Positions 24,389 to 36,346 of a stretch of 64,000 nt of DNA are shown here, piece after piece. A program made the position numbers and the translations under genes. The stretch is from assembly GCA_028829895.1 (NCBI GenBank), contig CM054179.1, positions 104,474,375 through 104,538,374 of the forward strand, given 5' to 3'. Numbering within the stretch: the stretch's first letter is position 1; every line of letters starts with the position of its first letter. The notes under the pieces were generated by a model. That model had not been told where the DNA came from. It did not search any database and was given only the letters and a program-made list of their open reading frames with translations. The DNA comes from Sinotaia quadrata. Taxonomy: Eukaryota; Mollusca; Gastropoda; Architaenioglossa; Viviparidae.

Positions 24389-24544
24389 TTCTGACAAATG
24401 ATGCTTTATTATATGAACAGGGCTCTAGTGACTGGTGAGGGCCTACTAAAATGGACATTTTGACCTGTGAAAGATTTAAAGTACAGTACTATAATGATAG
24501 AGGGGGGGGGGGGGCTCAATTAACAGGGAGAATTCTTTGGGCTT
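24389..24544. other. Short unique DNA with a G run
   Basis: A run of about 13 G lies at about 24502-24514. The 5' end of the broken ORF may extend a little into this interval. Confidence 0.5.
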
Positions 24545-24990
24545 GAACTATGTTTACAGTGATTATACATTAAGCCTGCGCTATGATTACATTTCAGTAT
24601 GAACTTACATTGAGCCTGCACTGTGTCTGAACTGGGTTAATACTGAGCCTTCGTTATGTTTACACTGAGGCTGCACTCAACCTACACTAAAAATGCATTG
24701 AGTTTACACTGACTTTGAAGTGAGCGTAAACTGTGCCTGAATAGAGTTTACAATTAGTTTGCAGTAGGTTTACACTGGATTTACACTGAGATTGCACTGA
24801 ATGCACACTGAACTTGCACTGAGTTTACAATCAGACTTCACTGCTATTGAGCTTGCTCTAAGTGTACATAGAACCTGCACTGAGTTTACAGTGACCCTGC
24901 TCTAAGTGGACATAGAGCCTGCACTGAGCTTGAACTGAGTTTACAGTGAGCCTTTACTGAGTTTACAGTGAGTATGCACTGAGTATGTAA
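24545..24990. repeat. Degenerate ~12-24-bp repeat region
   Basis: Irregular repetition of GAGTTTACACTGAG, GAGCCTGCACTGAG and similar words for about 450 bp, with no steady period. It looks like an old short-unit minisatellite. Confidence 0.75.
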
Positions 24991-25471
24991 CGAAATGAAC
25001 TGAACCAACAATGCAACTTGGAAATTACACTGGGTTTACTCTTCAGTCGACACTGAGTCGACATGAACACCCAATCAGGTGAGAATAGACGGAAAGAAGA
25101 TTAACTGATCCATGTAAAACTAGCTCTACATAGCCCACCATTAAAGCTTTCATTACACTTCTTCTTCTTCTCACTCTCTCTCTCTCTCACTCCCTCTCTC
25201 TCTTTTGGCATAGTTCTTCTGCACTCTGAAAATAATAGACGTACACATACGACTTACTACCACAAGTACATAAAAACAAGCGAGAGCTCACTTAACTGGT
25301 TATACACCAAGGAAACGACACGCATATGTGACTCACTAACTTTAAATAAATATGTACTCGGTCTCCCAGTTCAGTGCACAAGCTGCAGAATGGCCGGCTC
25401 CACTCACACAAGGCATGCTTTAAGAAGCGTGCCATTTGTTTCCAGTGTTTCATTTGTTCTGGGTTTTGAAA
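24991..25471. other. Unique DNA with CT tract
   Basis: A CT-rich run at 25150-25203. No gene recognised. Confidence 0.5.
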
Positions 25472-26075
25472 GTCAGTGTGACTGGCTGGGTGCTGACTGT
25501 CAGTGTGACTGGTTGGGTGCTGACTGTCTGTGTGGCTGGGTGCTGACTGTCAGTGTGACTCTCTGGGTACTGTCAGAGTTTCTGGCTGGGTGTTGACAGT
25601 AAATATCACTGGATGGGTACTGACTGACAGTGTGACTGGTTGGGTGTTGATTGTAAGGGTGACTGGATGGGTGTTGACTGTCAATGTGACTGGTTGGGTG
25701 TTGATTGTAAGGGTGACTGGATGGGTGTTGACTGTCAATGTGACTGGTTGGGTGTTGATTGTAAGGGTGACTGGATTGGTGTTGACTGTCAGTGTGAATG
25801 GAGGAGTGTTGACTGTCAGTGTGACTTGATGGGTGTTGATTGTAAGGGTGACTGGAGAGGTGTTGATTGTAATGGTGACTGGATAGGTGTTAATTGTAAG
25901 AATGACTGGATGGACGTTGACTGTCACTGTGACTGGTTGGGTGTTGATTGTTAGGATGATTGGAATGGTGTTGAATGTCAGTGTGACTTGATGGATGTTT
26001 ACTGTCAGTGTGACTGGTGGGTTTTGATTGTAAGTATGATTGGCTGGATTTTTAATGTAACTGTGATTGGATGGG
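25472..26075. repeat. Minisatellite, 27-bp unit with 54-bp dimers
   Basis: About twenty copies of a unit with GTGACTGG(A/T)TGGGTGTTGA. In the middle (about 25640-25780) copies alternate between one ending in TTGTAAGG and one ending in CTGTCAATG, making a 54-bp dimer. The edges are diverged. As 27 is a multiple of three, frames are open on both strands (for example 25530-25829 plus and 25550-25927 minus), reading as nine-residue repeats such as VTGWVLTVN. I treat them as repeat translations. Confidence 0.93.
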
Positions 26076-26815
26076 AATTGAGTACTGTGGGCGAGATCAT
26101 GAAAGATGGCACAAAGAAAGACGGCTGGAATTCTGTGAACCGTTATGAGAGTGCAGAAGAACTATGCCAAAAGAGAACACAATAATCAACTGGAAATTAA
26201 AAGGTACATGGGAACTTCCAATAAATAGAAAACTATTATGTGTACAATTAGCTATAATGAATAAAGCTTATATATACATTTATATTGACTTATTTTATGC
26301 CATGGACTAAAAGATATTGTATATATTATCCAAAGGCAGAGCGTTGAAAAACTTTAAATTCTAGGGAGAGGGACACTGTGTAGCTCGCTCTCGCTCTCTG
26401 CCCATCTATTTTTGTCCGTTTCTTCAGTTCTGCGAGTCTTTAGCATCATGCAAATATTCTCCGCCTATCCGTTTTTTTTCCCTTGTGTGTCCGTTTCATC
26501 AGTCCCGTGAGTCTTGAACACGAATAAACCAGCCTGGCTGTGGTAGAAATTCTAACGACGAACAGCGGATAAATGCTTCTCTTTCAACACCCATCTCGAT
26601 CTTCTGCAGCAGTTAATTATCCGAGCTAATGATCCCAGTCACGCCTATCTCGACACGTCTCTCACACGCTCCGGTTATTCACCGATACGGTTGAAGTAGA
26701 ATGGTTTCTTGACATTTTATCATGCCAGTCTTGGATGGAATTCAGTCCTTTGTGAATGTCAGACAAACAGGAAAACAAATAAAGTACCCAGTTATTAAAA
26801 ATAAAAACAATTAAT
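26076..26815. other. Unique DNA with a possible regulatory island
   Basis: Around 26510-26700 the sequence is GC-richer and contains AGTTAATTATCC and GAGCTAATGATC, homeodomain-like words. No gene recognised. Confidence 0.35.
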
Positions 26816-27058
26816 CCTCATAGCCGGTTTTACTAATGTTTATTTTATTTTCTTAATTCTAGCCGGTTTTACTGATGTTTATTTTATTTTCTTAATTCTA
26901 GCCGGTTTTACTGATGTTTATTTTCTTTTCATAATTCTATCCGGTTTTACTGATGTTTATTTTCTTTTCTTAATTCTAGCCGGCTTTACTGATGTTTATT
27001 TTCTTTTCTTAATTCTAGCCGGTTTTACTGATGTTTATTATATTTTCTAAATTCTAGT
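26816..27058. repeat. Minisatellite, 39-bp unit, six copies
   Basis: Copies of TTCTAGCCGGTTTTACTGAT followed by GTTTATTTTATTTTC, with CTTTT/ATTTT variants. Confidence 0.95.
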
Positions 27059-27319
27059 TCTTCTTGTCTATGACAGATACCTAAACTAACAATGACAACA
27101 CTCACTGAAATCAGGGACACTGAAAACCCTGCTGAAAGGCTCTCTGATACAAGAATTTTACACATAAATATTGATACATTCTACCCTCAGACAATGATAC
27201 AAGAACTCTGCAAGCAGGAACTGATTCATACAAGAAAATATATAAAATTATACTAAACCCAGTTCGTAGCCAGGAGATCGTTTTAAATTCACGTGGAAAA
27301 CATAAGATGCCATAATGTC
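27059..27319. other. Unique DNA
   Basis: Nothing recognised. Confidence 0.45.
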
Positions 27320-27560
27320 TGTCTTTGCGAATTTGTTAAGATTAATAGGTCGTCATGATGTTATATTGAATTTCCTAAGCAAACTCGATAGTTATGACCT
27401 CTTTGCGAATTTGTTAAGCTTAACAGTTCATCATGACGTCACATTGAATTTGTTAAAGGAACTCGATAGTCATGGCGTCTTTTTGAATTTGTTAAGCTTA
27501 ACAGTTCATCATGACGTCACATTGAATTTGTTAAAGGAAGTCGATACCCGCCACGTCATA
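27320..27560. repeat. Tandem repeat, 78-bp unit, three copies
   Basis: Units begin at about 27322, 27400 and 27478 and contain GAATTTGTTAAGCTTAACAG and CATGACGTCACATTGAATTT. The last two carry a perfect TGACGTCA palindrome. The unit is a multiple of three, and an 89-codon plus frame (27315-27584) runs through it as a 26-residue, Leu-rich repeat. The frame has no known domain. Confidence 0.92.
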
Positions 27561-28233
27561 GTGAATTGGTATGGAATCCAATAAATAACGCAGATGTAGC
27601 TGTTAATTTTAATTGTACTCACTAGGCAGACGTAATTATGTTTAAAACTGTATTAAACAAAGCTAATAAACACAGAGACACACTACTGTTCTGACGCCAA
27701 GTCATCATAATGCACCTTACCCTTCGAAATGTGTCATATGAAAATTGTTGTTCCATTGTCATGGATTACATTTTCAAGATGTCGTGTTCAGTAGAGAAAA
27801 TAGAATGGGAGGATCCTGTTTAAAAAATAGCCCGAGAAAGTCGATCCCATGCATACATTGTCACTCAAGAAAACAATGGAAAGTGTTCATGTCAAAAGTA
27901 AATCTTAAGTCGTGTATCCTGTAGGCATTCAATGGCAAATTACATTTCTCACAATGATCATCAAAAGCAAATTTCTAAACACAACGAGAGAATAACTTCA
28001 TCAAAGAATTGTCATTTGTCCTTTTCTAAAAAAAATTTTAAAAATGTCTTATTTAAAAATTGTCTAACTTTGGTCACAAGGCAAACATTGCCATGGTTGT
28101 CATAATTATGTGCATTATTATTAGGTATGTGTCAGCATCCGGGTTTCTCTAACTAATTATTAAAATTATGTTTTTTCCTTTATTTTGCAGCAAAGTGAAA
28201 ATAAGTTTTAAAAGAGAAATACTCAGAAAGACA
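27561..28233. other. Unique AT-rich DNA
   Basis: No gene recognised. Confidence 0.5.
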
Positions 28234-28288
28234 TTGCTATTGACATTGCTATTGACTTTGCTATTGACTTTTCTATTGACATTGCTAG
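28234..28288. repeat. 12-bp repeat, ~4 copies
   Basis: Repeats of TTGCTATTGACA / TTGCTATTGACT, giving an artificial Leu-Thr-rich frame (28168-28446). Confidence 0.85.
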
Positions 28289-28627
28289 TGCATGAGCTTT
28301 ACTTACCTTGTGTACTAAAAATAATTTTCTGTTGTGATGACGATGACTTTTACATTATTCTAATCTGTCTGGACATTTTATCTCGTTTTATCTTTATTCC
28401 ATTTCAATCTATTGTTTTCTTTATTAATTTCTCTTTAAATTTATAAATATCTACTCCTTTGTTTCGTCCCGTAACGTCTATGTATGTCATAGGGAATTCA
28501 TTCACAAAGGGAATTGGGGAGGGGGGGAGTGGCTTGAGCTAGATTGAATATTATATGTTTTAGCATAAGGCTAGACGCTTGTGAACTGACATTTTATTGT
28601 GCGTCTGTTGTGTTTGTTTACTGAAAA
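28289..28627. other. Unique AT-rich DNA
   Basis: A G-rich run at about 28515-28530 (GGGGAGGGGGGGAG). No gene recognised. Confidence 0.5.
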
Positions 28628-28662
28628 TGTGTGCATGCGTGCGTGTGTGCGTGCGTGCGTGC

Positions 28663-28725
<63 letters not shown>
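28628..28725. repeat. (TGCG)n/(TG)n microsatellite
   Basis: A GTGC-type run passes into pure (GT)n. Confidence 0.97.
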
Positions 28726-28727
<2 letters not shown>

Positions 28728-31047
28728 ACTGGAGGACCGGGTTAAATCAAGCTGTCAGTCACACTTATCTGTATTAGCAACCCTGCTGGGAAGTCATTGT
28801 CTGTCAGATTAAAGTTGTTCTAGAAGTTGTTCTCTTCACTAGAAGAGTCCTCCCCAAAGAGATAACATGCCTCAAGTTATAGCTGGAGAAGGCAAATGCA
28901 CTGTCTCTCATCCATTAGTGTTCACTTAATAGTATGGAATCATATACTCTATTCTTTAGTTATAGTATTATTTATACAGATTTTGTTTATTTTGATAAAT
29001 CTAACATTTGTTCTGTGCTTGTACAAAGATCTTCAAGAACCAGTTGTTACAGTATTCCTTGTTGCTATAGATTCAAAGTCACCAGACTTTCATGTTTATT
29101 TTGTCATCTGTCTGCATCTGCCGAGGCGTAATTAAGTGTTCCTGGAGGTGAGTCAGTGTATATCTATCAATATGTCTGGTACGCAACCAGTCTGGTAGCT
29201 TTGCGACTGTAGACGAACCTAAATTGCAGGTGCGAGTGGGGCGAGTATAAAACATGACCACCAACATCTCTAGTCACATTCACCAACACATACATGACAG
29301 TCTTTGTTTTGAATAACATGAAAGAAATAGATAATTTCCTCTTCATTTTAATACGTCTCTTTCTGTTATTCATTGTGCACTAACGACACCAATCCAATGG
29401 GCTGAAGCCAACTGATCAGTACAACTGATTTTCACGACGACGCATTCTGATGGGTTGTACAAAGTGTAAAACGTGCAGTCATAACGTGATGACAAATCAC
29501 TAAGGTCGTTCAGGACATAGAGGAAGTAGTTTAGAAAACATATATAGTCACTACGAAATTAGTCCATTGATGTATTGCAAGCATTTGACCAGTGATGTGG
29601 GTAAGGAAGCACATGGATATATGGTTACAAGTGTCAAAGAAACTAAAACATAAGTGACATATAAAAATAAATCTGCAGAAAGAGTGAAGCGGTTCAAGGA
29701 AGAAAGAAAAGACAAATTGCTTTTAAAAAAAGATGAAACCAGTTTTGCACAATCAAACACGTGCTGCTGGGCTGGCCGTAGTTCATCATGTAGCATAGTC
29801 CGAGTACACAACTAGAAATTGCCATTTCCATTGTTGCTTGTTGAGTACTGATTGTTTGTTATTGTTTGTTCTGCTTTCCCTGTTCACTATTGCCTTACTT
29901 TGTTCACTAATACTTGTTTCATTTTGCTTGTTCTCTGGCCATTGCTCGATTTTGTCGTTCATTTGTTCTTTGTGTCAGCGAAATAGAGATGTGATGTAAA
30001 AAATTCACAATAATGGTGATGATTTGTTCTCACCTCATTTGCACGTGCAATGAACAGCAAAGTCGTACTGTTTTCAACCAATGATAACACAACGTGCAAT
30101 GAACAGCAGAAGAAAACCATTGATAACACAACTGAACGAATTGGTGAATCCATAATGACACTATTTAATTATCAAGCCATTTACAAAACAAACGTGAAGG
30201 AATGAATTAACAAAATATCTGAGCAACTTAGAAATGTTCACACAAACAGTGAACGCAGAAACATGGTGCTGACACACAGGACACATCCGAGAACAACTGA
30301 AGACTTTGTTAATGCTGGCGATGATTCGGGCATAGCAGTATGGTGGTCGTAAACTTCTATGTTGTTAGAGTTTTTCATCGAAGAAGGAAAACGCATTAGT
30401 GTCATCTTCACCTTTATTATCAAATTCGAAATCGTCATAAATATCACCATCATTGTGATGATTATCAACGTCACAACCATATATCTTTCATATTCATGTT
30501 TTCTAACTTTAAATTTCTTAAATATAGAGTGTGGGTACGCAGTTATATTCCGATTATCTCACCCACCACCCCGCCCCATTTCTACAGTGGACTGGTCGCT
30601 CGCTTGCTTGTTTTGTTTACTTGTATATTTTTCATTCGGTTAGCTTCACGTGTTGTTTAAAAAATTATTAATATATCTGCACCATATCCTATCGGTCTCA
30701 GCAGAGAAAGAGTTAAATTTTTGCTTCTTTACGATTCACATACGTAATTTTAACTCATTGCTTGCGAAGCAAACGTCATACTGCGGCTGTTTCATAGATC
30801 AACAATATCAATGCGGACACATTTTGATAGTCATCTGTCTGCAGTGCAGACAGAATGGAGAGAGTATTCAATAACTCGCGTAGAATTAATCTATCAGAAG
30901 TTTGGGTCAAGTGCACTGTCGAAGAACTAGAGGACGCACGATTGCGATGAAAAAAGACAGGAGGTCAATAAACTGGACAGGCCAGGGATTGAAATTCAAT
31001 TTTGGACGCTGTTTGCCCTGGGCGGCGTCGATGGGATCCTTACAGCA
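28726..31047. other. Long unique stretch
   Basis: No gene recognised. Short frames at 28896-29135, 29551-29811 (-) and 30359-30643 have no domain. A short duplication of ACGTGCAATGAACAGCA lies at about 30041-30110. Confidence 0.5.
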
Positions 31048-31120
31048 TGCAATAATACTGGCTGCCTCCCTCCCCTATCTTGTTCCTATCCCCTCTCCAG
31101 GACTACGAGGTCATGTACAG

Positions 31121-31183
<63 letters not shown>

Positions 31184-31257
31184 TGTGTTTGATAATACTG
31201 GCTGGCTGTTTCCCTTACAGCCTGGCTCCATCCTCTCTCTCAATGCGAGGTTAAGTA

Positions 31258-31314
<57 letters not shown>

Positions 31315-31377
31315 GCGTGTGCATGCGTACGTGCGTGCGTGTGTGCATGCGTACGTGCGTGCGTGTGTGTATGTGTT
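31048..31377. repeat. Duplicated segment, each with its own (TG)n tract
   Basis: Two copies of a roughly 75-bp unique stretch (AATAATACTGGCTG.. and GATAATACTGGCTG..), each ending in GTAC-type sequence followed by a long (TG)n run (about 31123-31188 and 31259-31309). The second continues into two copies of GCATGCGTACGTGCGTGCGT. A roughly 140-bp block with its microsatellite was therefore duplicated. Confidence 0.8.
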
Positions 31378-31548
31378 GTACAATAATGAGTTATTAAAAT
31401 AAAATAGTTAAGGAAATCACTGAACGGATTCAATAACACTCCAAGACCCGAACAGCGGTCCTTGATGCGAGTTTGCAGGAACTGTCTGCGATTATAATGC
31501 ATAAACTCTTTAGATGTAAAGGAGAGTTTGAGAAATAATGTATATGAA
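31378..31548. other. Unique DNA
   Basis: Nothing recognised. Confidence 0.4.
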
Positions 31549-31866
31549 AAAGAGATGAGACAGACAGACAGAAAGAGGAGATGGAGAGAGAGACAAAGAT
31601 TAAATGAACATTTATGAGAGAGAGGGAGTGAGAGAGAGATTTAGAAGAATAAGCGAGAGAATGAGAATGCATTGAACTCAAAGAGAAAGAAAGAAAGGAG
31701 TACTGCGAGCGTGTGCGTTTGTGAGAGAAAGAGAGGAGAAAAAGAGAGGGACATTTGAGAATGAGTGAGAGAGTAAGAGAAAACAGTGATAAAGTGAGAG
31801 ACAGAAATGAATAAGAAAAAGAGTATGACTGAGAAAGAGAGACAGAGAATAAGAGAGAGGAAGCAA
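31549..31866. repeat. GA-rich purine tract
   Basis: About 320 bp of irregular GAGAGA and AAAGA sequence. The minus-strand frames rich in Ser and Leu are its translation. Confidence 0.9.
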
Positions 31867-31945
31867 GTGCTTAGTAATCAGAAACAGATAAAGAAAAGCT
31901 ACAGTCGAGTGGCAAACTGTCTTTATACAGATTAAATCAATGGTA

Positions 31946-32188
31946 TCGCTGACTTAGTCCATCATCCAACGTTGTAACGCACACTTAGTCCATCATCCAA
32001 CGTTGTAATGCACACGTAGTCCATCATATTACGTTCTAACACACACAGTCCATTATCCAAAGTTGTAACGTACACTTAGTTCATCAACCAAAGTTGTAAC
32101 GCACACTTAGTCCATCATCCAACGTTGTAATGCATACTTAGTCCAACATCCAACATTGTAACGCACACTTAGTCCATCATCCAAAGAT
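31946..32188. repeat. Minisatellite, 31-bp unit, ~8 copies
   Basis: Copies of CACTTAGTCCATCATCCAAC followed by GTTGTAACGCA, with scattered substitutions and one shorter copy. Confidence 0.92.
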
Positions 32189-32515
32189 GCTTCCTTATGG
32201 AATGATTAATGAAATAAAGCTACACATGTAACAGTCATAAACTAACTAGCACAGTGCAAAGCAAGTGGCTTTGCGCGAAATCAGAAAGCGTTAGAAGTGG
32301 ACTGTGAGCAGACGCAAATCAGTCAAAATTCACGGCGAGCAGAGACAAATCGAGTATTCAAATAAAGGAAGGCCTAATAACGTATTTAATGTTTAAGTAC
32401 TTACATAAAGGTAAAATATAGTGATCTGTGTTCTTTTTTTTTTAAACTTTCACTGATCTGTAAAGCATCTGAATAAACAGCATATATATTGCATAAGTGG
32501 TCATATAAATTTGCA
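32189..32515. other. Unique DNA
   Basis: Nothing recognised. Confidence 0.45.
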
Positions 32516-32575
32516 GATAGATAGATAGATGGATGGATGGATGGATGGATGCATAGATAGATAGATGGATAGATG

Positions 32576-32633
<58 letters not shown>

Positions 32634-32652
32634 CAGATAGATAGATAGATAG
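32516..32652. repeat. (GATA)n/(GATG)n microsatellite
   Basis: A GATG-rich section near the left is embedded in GATA repeats. Confidence 0.97.
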
Positions 32653-33244
32653 TCACAACAATGTTACACACTATTGAACGCAATCACTGTACAATTGTTG
32701 ATTTAGCTTTAACACAAAATCTGTCTGTTTAACATTATCAGTTTAAAATTTTTAAGTAAACAAAATTTGAGCCATAAAGAAAAAACAAACATTCCAGGTC
32801 AGAAAAGACTGAATCCCGCAGTTAGGGTGGGGGAGAAATAAGGCTTTTACGCCCATTCACAGACTGCAGCATCCGCTCCAAGCTCTGTTTTAGCCGCTTG
32901 GTGTCAGTGACGCGTGCAGCACGGCAAAAATGTCCGGTCACGTCACTCAGGAGACAACAGTGAAGACGTCACTACACTACGGGCATAGTCAGCATTCACC
33001 TGCCACAGATGTTTCGCTTCAGCGCCTGAAGAAGATGTGACAAGCGGCATGACAGGAATACCTGTTCAAGTTGGTATTTTAGACGGGAGCCAAAATGTCT
33101 TTAGAAATCTTTCTTAGACAGCAACAAGTAAACCCATGAAAAGTAAATGTAAAGAAACCAATGTTTACGAAATGACGCGATAAGTAAATAAGTGGATTAA
33201 AATAGCAAAAGGAATTGCTTATACTGACACCTTAAGACACATGT
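32653..33244. other. Unique DNA, GC-richer island at 32850-33060
   Basis: The island holds several ACGTCA words (about 32936-32946 and 32963-32975) and no reading frame of note. It may be regulatory; there is no direct evidence. Confidence 0.3.
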
Positions 33245-33760
33245 TTGGCACAAGTTGCCAAGGAATGAAGACCGAAAGACAGAAAGAAAGAAACGAAAGG
33301 ATCAATGCAAAGTACAGTTCATAAACACTTGAGTAAAAAAAAAAAATAGACAAACTAACTGACAGAAGGGAAAAAGACAGTTAAAGATAAATATAAAAAA
33401 AAAAGAAGAAAAAATAGGTGAGGACAGAGAAAAAAAAGATACTAACAAGAAAGAATTGAAATCAAGGAAACAAGAAAGAGTTTATTTTAAATAAGAATTT
33501 GAGTGATCAGAAGTGAAAGAAGAAAGTCGACACAAATAAAGAAAAGAAGAGAGCCAACCCCGAGAGGGAGAGTCAGAAGAAAAATAGTAAAGCAGGAGAG
33601 AGAAATATATATTTGAAAGAGAAAAAATACAAGAGAAAGTGAAACAGTAAAAAGCAAGAAAAAAAATATTGTAAAGGAAGACAAAGTAAAAGAATAAGAA
33701 GGAAAAGTGAGAAAAAAAGAGACAGGCGGAGAGAAAATGAGAACTAAAGAGATTTAAAAT
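33245..33760. repeat. A/G-rich low-complexity region
   Basis: Irregular AAAG, AGAA and GAAAG sequence with several A runs, and no fixed period. Confidence 0.75.
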
Positions 33761-33886
33761 GAGATAGCAGCAAGTGATTAATGCAACTCTATGACGACAG
33801 ACTGAAAATAACTGTGAAGAACAGAAATGCTAAATAGGGTATGACTAATTCCAGTGCATCTCTACAGAAAACACAAGTACAACATT

Positions 33887-34297
33887 ATATCAATAGCAAA
33901 ATGCATGAAATATTTCTAAGTCCATTCTCTCGCAATCAGTCATTTAACTCACCATTAAGCTAAAGGCCGCCTTTCATGACCAGACTTCTTGCCACTCCAA
34001 ATTCAAGTGATAAGATAATAGATTTCTTTACACATAAACTTTTGATCTCTGCCCATTGGCCGGTCTCGTTTATGAAATCTTAACCATTGGATAATATAAA
34101 AACTACTCATCCAGTTGGAAGTGGTTTAGATTGCATCAGCAATTTCTAGCAAATTCTCAACTCAAGTTGTTTACTCCAACTCTGACACTTACAAAAATGC
34201 TATCATAAATAGTGCCCAAGGTCGAGTCATTTTAAAATTTAACAATTTATATAACAATTAAGTCTAGAAATAGGGATAGGGAAATTTACTCCTCCAC
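33887..34297 (+). mobile_element. Dispersed repeat family, copy 2
   Basis: It matches 44612-45005 in the same orientation from CAATAGCAAA at its left to TTACTCC at its right. Conserved blocks include CATCCAGTTGGAA, TTGCATCA, GTTGTTTACTCCAA and AGAAATAGGGATAGG. Divergence from the other copies includes many point changes and small indels. There is no shared open frame and no obvious target-site duplication. Confidence 0.85.
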
Positions 34298-34310
34298 ACA
34301 TACAAAGGAA

Positions 34311-34654
34311 GTAGATCTATACACAGAGCGTCAAAGAATTGATCTATACGAAGGATATAGATCTATACAAAGTAATGTCAACCAATTGATCTATACAAAA
34401 GTCGTCAGGACACAAAAAAAAACACCGTTGCAGCGTGAAGTCATGATGAAGATCTAAACACAGTGATGTCAAAGGCAGCTCTGGTATCTATAAAAATGAT
34501 ATTGTGCATACATATAAAAATATCAACTCTGAACGTAGTAAAGTCACGATAAACCAATTTCTACAAAAAGGGGTATCAAGGCAGCGCACAGGTCTAAAAT
34601 AGTTATGTCTTGAACATAAACACCTGCACAAAGTGACATTATAATACACAAGAG
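34311..34654. repeat. Degenerate GATCTATAC-type repeat
   Basis: Irregularly spaced AGATCTATACA(C/A)A and AAAGTGATGTCAA words, too diverged to give a period. Confidence 0.6.
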
Positions 34655-34812
34655 TTCAACACAAATGGCACGATACACTGAGATCAACACGACTTGATAC
34701 ACAGAGGTCACACAAATGACACACTGATACACGGAGATCAACACAAATTACATGATACACAGAGGTCAACATAAGACCATGATAAACAGAGGTCAACACA
34801 AATGACATGATA
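34655..34812. repeat. Minisatellite, ~28-30-bp unit, ~5 copies
   Basis: Copies of GATACACAGAGGTCAACACA with AATGACAT, of variable length. Confidence 0.85.
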
Positions 34813-36114
34813 CGATGGGTTGGGAGGGAGAGTGTGGTGTGGTGTTTTAAAAAGTGTTGTTAAAACTAATTAAAACCTAATGTGGCCAACCACACGTCCA
34901 CCCATATTTCAGCGGTGCCAGGCGTCCCGAGTTCAAACGTTCAAACGTTCAAACAACATTTGAAACATTAAAATTACAAACGGCTACAACGAGACCCCAA
35001 TCCCAACCTGACATAAATACGAAAACAAAAATAACTTATAAAAGAAACAAATACTCATGAACTTGGGGATAAAATAGAAAAACTTTATAAGAAAGAGTAA
35101 TGGTGACAGAAATAATTTACAATGAAACTAATTCCTGATTAGCGTAACGTTCAGTGTCCACGATTTAGCTCTGTGTTCACAATGCAAATGAAAAGAAACT
35201 TCAGGTGCCAAGCTGTGACCACTAAAGCTGACGATGAGCAGTGAGGCAGTTCTCGCGTTCTAGACAGAAAAGAATGTGGAGCAGGCTGTGGACTTTTCGG
35301 TGTTGGACCGTGTTGACCGTGGACTGAAGCACATGTAGCTCATAGAGGCAGGAGAGATATCAGCGACTTGCCGATACGTGGAATTTAAAATGCCAAATCT
35401 ACAACACATACATATTGACACTTAGTATCATGTGAACTGTAGCATGGCGTTAAGCACACCAAATGCATGTCACTCATACATGGAAAAATAAGGAAAGACA
35501 GATGACAAATAATCAACGATGAAAAATAGAAAAGAATCCATAACATAGATATCTAAAGGCTAGCATAATTATAATCACAACCACTTATACATGGTTTAAG
35601 CTATAAGTTCTATCTGACTGACCTGTCACGGCATATAAAGACCTTTGTCCAGCGGCATTCTGGGAGAGCGTTCTATGCACTGCTACTCAGACTGAGGCTA
35701 TTTTTGCCTTGAGGTTCTGCGAGCATTCTCAGCATGAACATGAGCAGTCATGTGGTTAGTCTGACTACATATCCAGGATATTATAACTACCTGGTATCCC
35801 AAGGACATAGGCCACCAAAATGGTGTTAGGATTGCTCGCCTCCATATGGGAGGAGAGAGGTAATGTTTGTATAAATTAGCGTCCATCTTTGCCATCCTTA
35901 ACAGAAGAATATTATCTAAAGAAGAATGAAAGGTTTGGGGTCAGGTCTCGTCACGTCACAGAGAGAGAATGGATATAATTTATAATAATTGAAATATTGT
36001 GAATAGTAAATATGTAAGCGAACACCTTTTCGATACAAAAATTATGGAATACAATTTGAATTAAAAATTGTGCATCGATCTATATGGATGGTGGTTTCTG
36101 TCAGTGTGGAGCAA
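34813..36114. other. Unique DNA
   Basis: No gene recognised. A small GTTCAAAC triplication lies at about 34931-34955. A 65-codon minus frame (35698-35895) has no domain. Confidence 0.5.
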
Positions 36115-36346
36115 TGACAATGCTTTAGTTTATACTTTACATTCCCACTAACAATGCTTTAGTTCATTCTTTACATTCCCACTAACAATGCTTTAGTTCA
36201 TTTTTTACATTCCAAATAATAATGCTTTAGTTCATTCTTTACATTCCAAGTAATAATGCTTTAGTTCATTCTTTACATTCCAAGTAATAATGCTTTAGTT
36301 CATTCTTTACATTCCCAGTAATAATGCTTTAGTTCATTCTTAAACT
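36115..36346. repeat. Minisatellite, 34-bp unit, seven copies
   Basis: Copies of AATGCTTTAGTTCATTCTTT followed by ACATTCCAAGTAAT, with CCCACTAAC/CCAAGTAAT variants. Confidence 0.94.

Noticed and set aside
24545..24990. Coding region with repeated Leu/Thr/Glu
   Set aside because: Irregular short repeats with frequent stops in all frames.
34905..34960. tRNA-like GAGTTCAAAC
   Set aside because: It is part of a short GTTCAAAC repeat, with no A box at tRNA spacing.
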